Source of the DNA: Euryodendron excelsum
Taxonomy: Eukaryota; Streptophyta; Magnoliopsida; Ericales; Pentaphylacaceae
Direction: 5' to 3'
Length of the DNA: 64,000 nucleotides
Assembly: GCA_033060915.1 (NCBI GenBank)
Contig: CM065396.1
Span: forward strand, 8,015,501-8,079,500
A model generated the notes under the pieces. That model saw only the letters and a list, made by a program, of their open reading frames with translations. It ran no database searches and was not told the DNA's origin. Made by a program: the position numbers and the translations under genes. Below are positions 59,690 to 64,000 of this stretch, in pieces (within the stretch, counting starts at the first letter, position 1; each line of letters starts with the position of its first letter).

Positions 59690-60040
59690 GAGTGTTTCCG
59701 CCCCTCAGACGGGGTTGAGTATTTCCGCTACTCTAACGGTTCTGTGAGTATTTCTGCTACTCTAACGGTTCTGTGAGTATTTCCGCTACTCTAACGGTTC
59801 TGTGAGTATTTCCGCTACTCTAACGGTTGAGTATTTCCGTTACTCGGACGGCTCCGTGAGTACTTCCGCTACTCTAACGGTTGAGTATTTTCGCTACTCG
59901 GACGACTCTGTGAGTATTTCCGCTACTCTAACGGGTCTATGAGTATTTCCGCTACTCTAACGTGTCTGTGAGTATTTCCGCTGCTCTAACGGTTTTGTGA
60001 GTATTTCCGCTACTCTAACGGTTTTGTGAGTAGTTTTGCT
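59690..60040. repeat. 29-bp minisatellite in LTR B
   Basis: About ten units GTGAGTATTTCCGCTACTC plus CTAACGGTTCT, period 29. Fewer copies in A. Confidence 0.85.
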
Positions 60041-60046
60041 ACTCGG

Positions 60047-60200
60047 ACCGTCTCGAGAAATAAACTGTCTCGAGAGAGGGATTGGAAAGGGGTCTTACCG
60101 ACTCCGAAGAGACGTGCCTAGATTGGAACCGTCTCGAGGAATAAACTGTCTCAAGAAAGGGATTGGAAAGGGGTCTTACCGACTCCGAAGAGACGTGCCT
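60047..60200. repeat. 81-bp tandem repeat in LTR B
   Basis: Two copies (60047, 60128) of the 81-bp unit seen three times in A; a third partial start is at about 60310. Confidence 0.85.
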
Positions 60201-60548
60201 GGGTTTTGAGTGTTTCCGCCACTCTAACGGTGTGAGTGTTTCCGCCACTCTGACGGTTTGGTGAGTGTTTCCGCCACTCTGACGGTTTTGTGAGTAGTTT
60301 TGCTACTCGGACCGTCTCGAGGAATAAACTGTCTCGAGAGAGGGATTGGAATTGGAATAAGAAAGGACAATGCCCCTAAGGACATTTTGGTCATTTTGCC
60401 TCTGTTTGGGCCTAACAGGCCTGCAAAGCGATGGAAAGACGGAATTTCGACTAGAGGATTGGTTTCTATTAGAATATGTCCATAATGACTTGAAAACAAG
60501 TCTGGACGAAGTGTAGATTGCCGAGCGGTCAAAAATGGGGTGCTTACA

Positions 60549-60586
60549 GTTGCCCCTCTTTTTCTGTCTTTGCTTGTCAAAGACAG
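60549..60586 (-). other. PPT and stem-loop, element B
   Basis: PPT AAAAAGAGGGGCAAC (minus strand) followed by CTGTCTTTG / CAAAGACAG at 60564-60586, identical to A. Confidence 0.7.
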
Positions 60587-60748
60587 AAAACGATAAGAGT
60601 AAGAGTCCCATGTTGACCGCGAGACAGTTGGAGGGACGGACATTGAAAACCTTTCGACAACGGGGATCGAAAACGGATAACGGGCCAAAAAAGGCTTTCG
60701 AAAACGAGTTTTGGCGGGAAAAAGGGCAAAACTGCCCAGAATTTAGAA

Positions 60749-60811
60749 CTGGCGCCACTAGCAGTGGCGGCTTTGGTAAAAACCAACTGGCGCCTCTGCT
60801 AGTGGCGCCAG
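60749..60811. promoter_or_regulatory. Internal palindrome array, element B
   Basis: 60749-60773 (CTGGCGCCACT, AGC, AGTGGCGGC..) and 60787-60811 (CTGGCGCC ... GGCGCCAG), centres 38 bp apart. Same core as the LTR array of A and B. Confidence 0.78.
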
Positions 60812-61014
60812 ACCTAAGGCTAAAAACCAGAAAATTTCTGGTTCGAACACCCACGGGATTTAAAGAGTTTTTGGAGAATCCGAGAGTTTTCAAGTGGAAA
60901 CCGACTTGAACCTTGAAGAAGCATTCCCTGGGGACCACGGGTGATTGCCGGAGGGAGTCCACGTCACCGGAAAAGTCGCCGGAAGTGAAGATTTTGCCGG
61001 AGAACTTCCAAAAG

Positions 61015-61894
61015 GTGAGTTTTCAAATTTTGTTGATTTTGATGTGTAGAACTTCGTTTGAATCATGTGAATAGTGGAATTTGATGTTTTGATATGCTTT
61101 GAACACTTTGATGATGTTGTTTTTGCATTTTGATGGTTGTTTGATTGAATTTGAGTGATTATATGTGAATGTGCAAAGGGGGTTTTCTGCAGGAATGGGA
61201 AATTTGTTCTTACAGGCATGGGTAATGGGTTTTCTGGCTATGTTTTTATGCAATGTGCCTTAGAAAAATGTGTTTAACAACCGTATGAAGTTTCGTGATT
61301 TTTTGAAAACTCAGTGAATTTTTTATTTTTTGAAAAATAGAAAAATATTTAGATAATTAGAGAAAATTAGAAAATTCAAGAAATTGATGAAATTGTTGAA
61401 GTTTGAAATTTGAAAAAATGTAGGGATATTTTGAAAACATTTGAGGTGATTTTGAAAAATTTTTGGGAGCTTTTTGAAAACCATTGATTTATTTGAAAAA
61501 TAAAACATGAGTTTTGAAAATTTTGAAAAATTGGGAATTGTGCACGGGTGCCATTGTTATGTGATTGTGGCGTTGGAAGGTGCATATTTTGTATTTTGTA
61601 TTGATGTCATGGGCGTTGTAGGGGTCACTTTTAAACGGGACTCTGCCGAAATTTTTAGAAATTATGAAAAGAGTTGGTTAAAATTTTAGAAATAAAATCT
61701 TTTTGAAGGGAAAAAGCAAAGAACCCTTGAGACGTGATTTGGAATTGGAAAAGCAAGATATGTGAAAATTTTGTTTTTTGATTTGTTATTCAAAATCTTT
61801 TATTTGTTTTATGTTATTTTTTTGTTTTATTTTATTGTTATTTAAACTGCATGGATGGTATATTAACATCACTTACCTTGGCTTACCTTTTCAG
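61015..61894 (+). other. Leader intron of antisense gene B
   Basis: Donor CCAAAAG|GTGAGT, acceptor CCTTTTCAG|GATG, 880 bp, one base longer than in A. Confidence 0.65.
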
Positions 61895-61895
61895 G

Positions 61896-63584
61896 ATGGC
61901 AGATGGAGTCTTGGGTCGGCTGAGAGCCTGGCACAGTAGTTACCCTCCAGATGAGCAGGATATCTTTCGTCGGTCCTTTGGTCAGGTGGCTTCGTTTTTA
62001 TCAGTGCGGCTTATTCCCGGACTCATGGAGGCAGTGATCCCTTTCTGGCATCCGGACTTGTCTCTTTTCCGTTTTGGAGAGTGTGAGCTTACCCCTACTC
62101 CTCACGAGTATGGGTTCCTTCTTGGTTTCCGAGATGTTTCTGCTGACATTGTGGGACCCCTGTTTCCGAATGGTTGTATCACAGTGGTTTCATCCCAGCT
62201 CGGATTCAGACGCGCAGTTCTTTCATCTTCTTCTTTGCCCCAGTTTCCTTATGTCCCAGCAGAGTTCCTCTTCTCCCATTTTGAGTTCCCTACGGGTATG
62301 CGAGTTCATTCAGGTGAGTGGCACACCTCTCAGGATTGGGCTATTTCTCGTATGGTTGCCTTAGCCTTGCTTCTGCTGAACTTCTTGGTGTTCCCCCGAG
62401 ACGATGATTTAGTGGACTGTTGACTCTGTGCACCACTGGCCTGGATCCGTACGGGGCATTCCTATGCTCCTATGATTGTAGGGGAGACCTTCGTGAGTTT
62501 TACGAGATTCCAGCAGTCCCTTGACGCTCGTTTCCGTGGATGCACTACTCTCTTCCAGCTCTGGGCGATTAGTCATTTGTTTGTTACACCTTTGTTTCAG
62601 CACACGTGGTATCCTGAGCTCGATCATGTACATTCCCTAGCGAGATCTCAGGGTGTCATGGCAGATGAGGGGAGATTTCCGCAGACTGCTGCATCCGGGG
62701 CTGACTATCTTCAGAGCATGAGGTCAGGCACAGTCAGGTGGTATTCAGGGCTGGTTGGTAGGTATTGCTTGAGAGTTTGGCCTTCCGGGAGAGCTTTCGT
62801 GCCCCTAGCAGGACTACGGGGCATTGCCCCTTTCTTCGGGATTCGGGTTCTACGACAGCTTGGTAGGAGTCAGGATATTCCTTTTTTAGCTTCTGCAGCC
62901 GAGTTTACTCTTGTCTTTGAGGCGTCGATTCCTTGAGCATTGGTGGAGAAAGTTATGGATATATGGAGATCTTTGCTTCCTCACGTTGGTGATGATGGTC
63001 CCTTTTCTGACATGCCTTCTGCGACCGAGGCCTATCATTATTGGCTTCGACGCTATGTGCTGGGTCCTAGTAGACTTGGGGATCTTCTTCTTGAGACTCC
63101 TTTACCTCCCATAGGGTATACCGACTTCTTGACTGCTATGATTATTCAGGGGCGTCGCCACAGACGGGAGAACCGTCATCTGATACGGATATTGCGTGAC
63201 CGATTGAGGATGAGAGACGCTGAGGTAGTTTTACTAGAGAGGCGATTAGCAGCAGCCAGATCGACGCATGATGACCCTCCTTCGGGTGCTGTGAGGGCTC
63301 GCGGGCGACCACGAGGCGTTCTAGGCGGTTCTCCTTCCCTGGAGGGTGATGTGATGGATGGCCCATCCTTGCGGGAGGCTGTGGAGTCCCTTACTCAAGA
63401 GAGGGACATGCTTCTAGCTAGATGTGCTGACTATGAGCGAGGCCGGCCTGGGTCTTCTGCTGCTAGTACTTCTTCGAGTGCTCCTCTTGTGACTGGCGAG
63501 CCAGTGGATCCCTGTATAGCTGATTCCTCCTCTAATGACGACGGGGAGCGATATATTTTTGCCCCTCGCTCTTACATTTGCTGA
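61896..63584 (+). pseudogene. Antisense extra ORF of element B (best preserved copy)
   Basis: Starts MADGVLGRLRAWHSSYPPDE; a single frame of 563 codons ending SYIC, with only two stops (TGA at 62421-62423 and 62934-62936). The same domain order as A: PGLMEAVIPFWHPDLSLF, CELTPTPHEYGFLLGF, SRMVALALLLLNFLVFP, LFQLWAISHLFVT, VRWYSGLVGRY, LRGIAPFFGIRVLRQLG, coiled coil RMRDAEVVLLERRLAAAR, then the acidic tail. DUF7745/plant-mobile-domain-like by memory; function unknown. The frame has survived with no indel, unlike A and C. Confidence 0.78.
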
Positions 63585-64000
63585 TTTTCTGCATTTGTAG
63601 AAAAACATACTTTGTTTAGTGTTATGCCTCTTTTATCTTATGAATTCATGACTTCCCGTGCTTTTGGTATAATTTCCCTGCATGATTAGTATAGTAACGA
63701 ATTTGGAAAAAATTAAATGAGAATTACAGTTTAATGAAAAATAACTCCCTTTTGTTTGATTTTTTGACTCACTGACTGTTCCGTGAAAGGGACCTCTGCT
63801 TCCTTTAACCCTAACTAGGCTAAACCGGAGAATGCCTTTCAAGACGCTTTTCGACTTTTACACTGTTGTCTTCATACCTTAACTTCTGGGGAATGTAGTA
63901 GCTCGAGCTATTTCTTATATCTAAATCTCTTGCTCCTACCCCCCCCCCCCCCCCCCCTTTTTTTTTTTGCTACTAGTGCCCCTGAGGGTTTTCACCAGTC
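63585..64000. other. Element B spacer after the antisense ORF
   Basis: Colinear with 43733-44150 of element A; poly-C/poly-T run at 63938-63969. No gene. Confidence 0.6.

Larger units (their letters stand above)
55187..60548 (-). repeat. 3' LTR of element B (5.36 kb)
   Basis: TGTCGCGCCCAG to GGGGTGCTTACA, colinear with LTR A. Conserved islands at 55600-55625 and 55953-56017, purine-rich repeats at 56050-57860, TATA at 58747-58754, palindromes at 58769-58982, U3 repeats at 59250-60440. No gene inside. Confidence 0.92.
55187..64000 (-). mobile_element. Tat-type gypsy element B (3' part), family 1
   Basis: 3' LTR, PPT, internal palindromes and antisense ORF as in A, in the same orientation. 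Its pol and 5' LTR must lie right of the window. Inserted after CTCGAG in the 5' LTR of A, TCGAG (55182-55186) being the expected target copy. Confidence 0.82.

Noticed and set aside
55187..60548. LTR B as the 5' LTR of element A
   Set aside because: It differs from 35437-40653 more than 51771-55186 does, begins with its own TG end and is followed by its own PPT and antisense ORF.
41985..63584. Antisense ORFs as captured single-copy host genes
   Set aside because: Three copies sit at the same place relative to PPT and LTR in three elements, so they belong to the element family.
1..64000. tRNA, rRNA or CRISPR arrays
   Set aside because: No cloverleaf-like or rRNA-like stretches were recognised; the direct repeats present are LTR minisatellites without spacer structure.

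Overview
The window looks like nuclear DNA of a flowering plant, probably a eudicot. It has a plant-specific U-box/ARM ubiquitin-ligase gene, a Ty1/copia retrotransposon, several Ty3/gypsy elements of the Tat type (two RNase H domains, an antisense extra ORF, very long LTRs) and long AT-rich intergenic DNA. There is no prokaryotic operon, rRNA, tRNA or CRISPR array. The species cannot be named from the sequence alone.

Layout. 1-11740 is a nest of giant LTRs: an LTR of family 1 (G, 1-3212) abuts one of family 2 (F, 3213-5087 and 9817-11304). F is split by a complete solo LTR in the opposite orientation (D, 5088-9816) flanked by a 5-bp target-site duplication. 11741-14592 is the decayed 5' end (gag, primer-binding site, LTR) of a different gypsy element on the minus strand. 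14593-26469 is a host-like island. It holds a PUB8/PUB9-like U-box gene on the minus strand (exon 2 at 17726-18805, exon 1 at 19668-19861 plus 24676-24807) whose first exon is split by a complete copia element (19862-24675). 26470-64000 is a chain of three nested Tat-type elements, all on the minus strand: C (LTR 26470-31268, antisense ORF 33355-35255), A (3' LTR 35437-40653, antisense ORF 41985-43732, gag-pol 50371-44927, 5' LTR from 51771) and B (3' LTR 55187-60548, antisense ORF 61896-63584, the rest beyond the window). A sits in C, and B sits in the 5' LTR of A.

How the parts work together. Each Tat-type element has a sense promoter in its LTR (conserved TATAAATA on the minus strand) and, between pol and the 3' LTR, a gene on the opposite strand with its own leader exon and a conserved leader intron ending just before the ATG. 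Just upstream of both promoters lie arrays of 25-bp palindromes (11-bp arms, 3-bp centre) set at a 38-bp register. Family 1 (A, B) uses arms CTGGCGCCACT/AGTGGCGCCAG; family 2 (C, D) uses arms with GGCGCATGT/ACATGCGCC. Within each family the LTR array and the internal array match. This paired arrangement looks like a set of operators shared by the sense and antisense promoters, perhaps bound by a dimer of the antisense-encoded protein. It is the most interesting signal in the window.

All protein-coding parts are damaged, mostly by nonsense substitutions (TAG most often, then TGA). The pol of element A stays in one frame for 5.4 kb but carries about ten stops.
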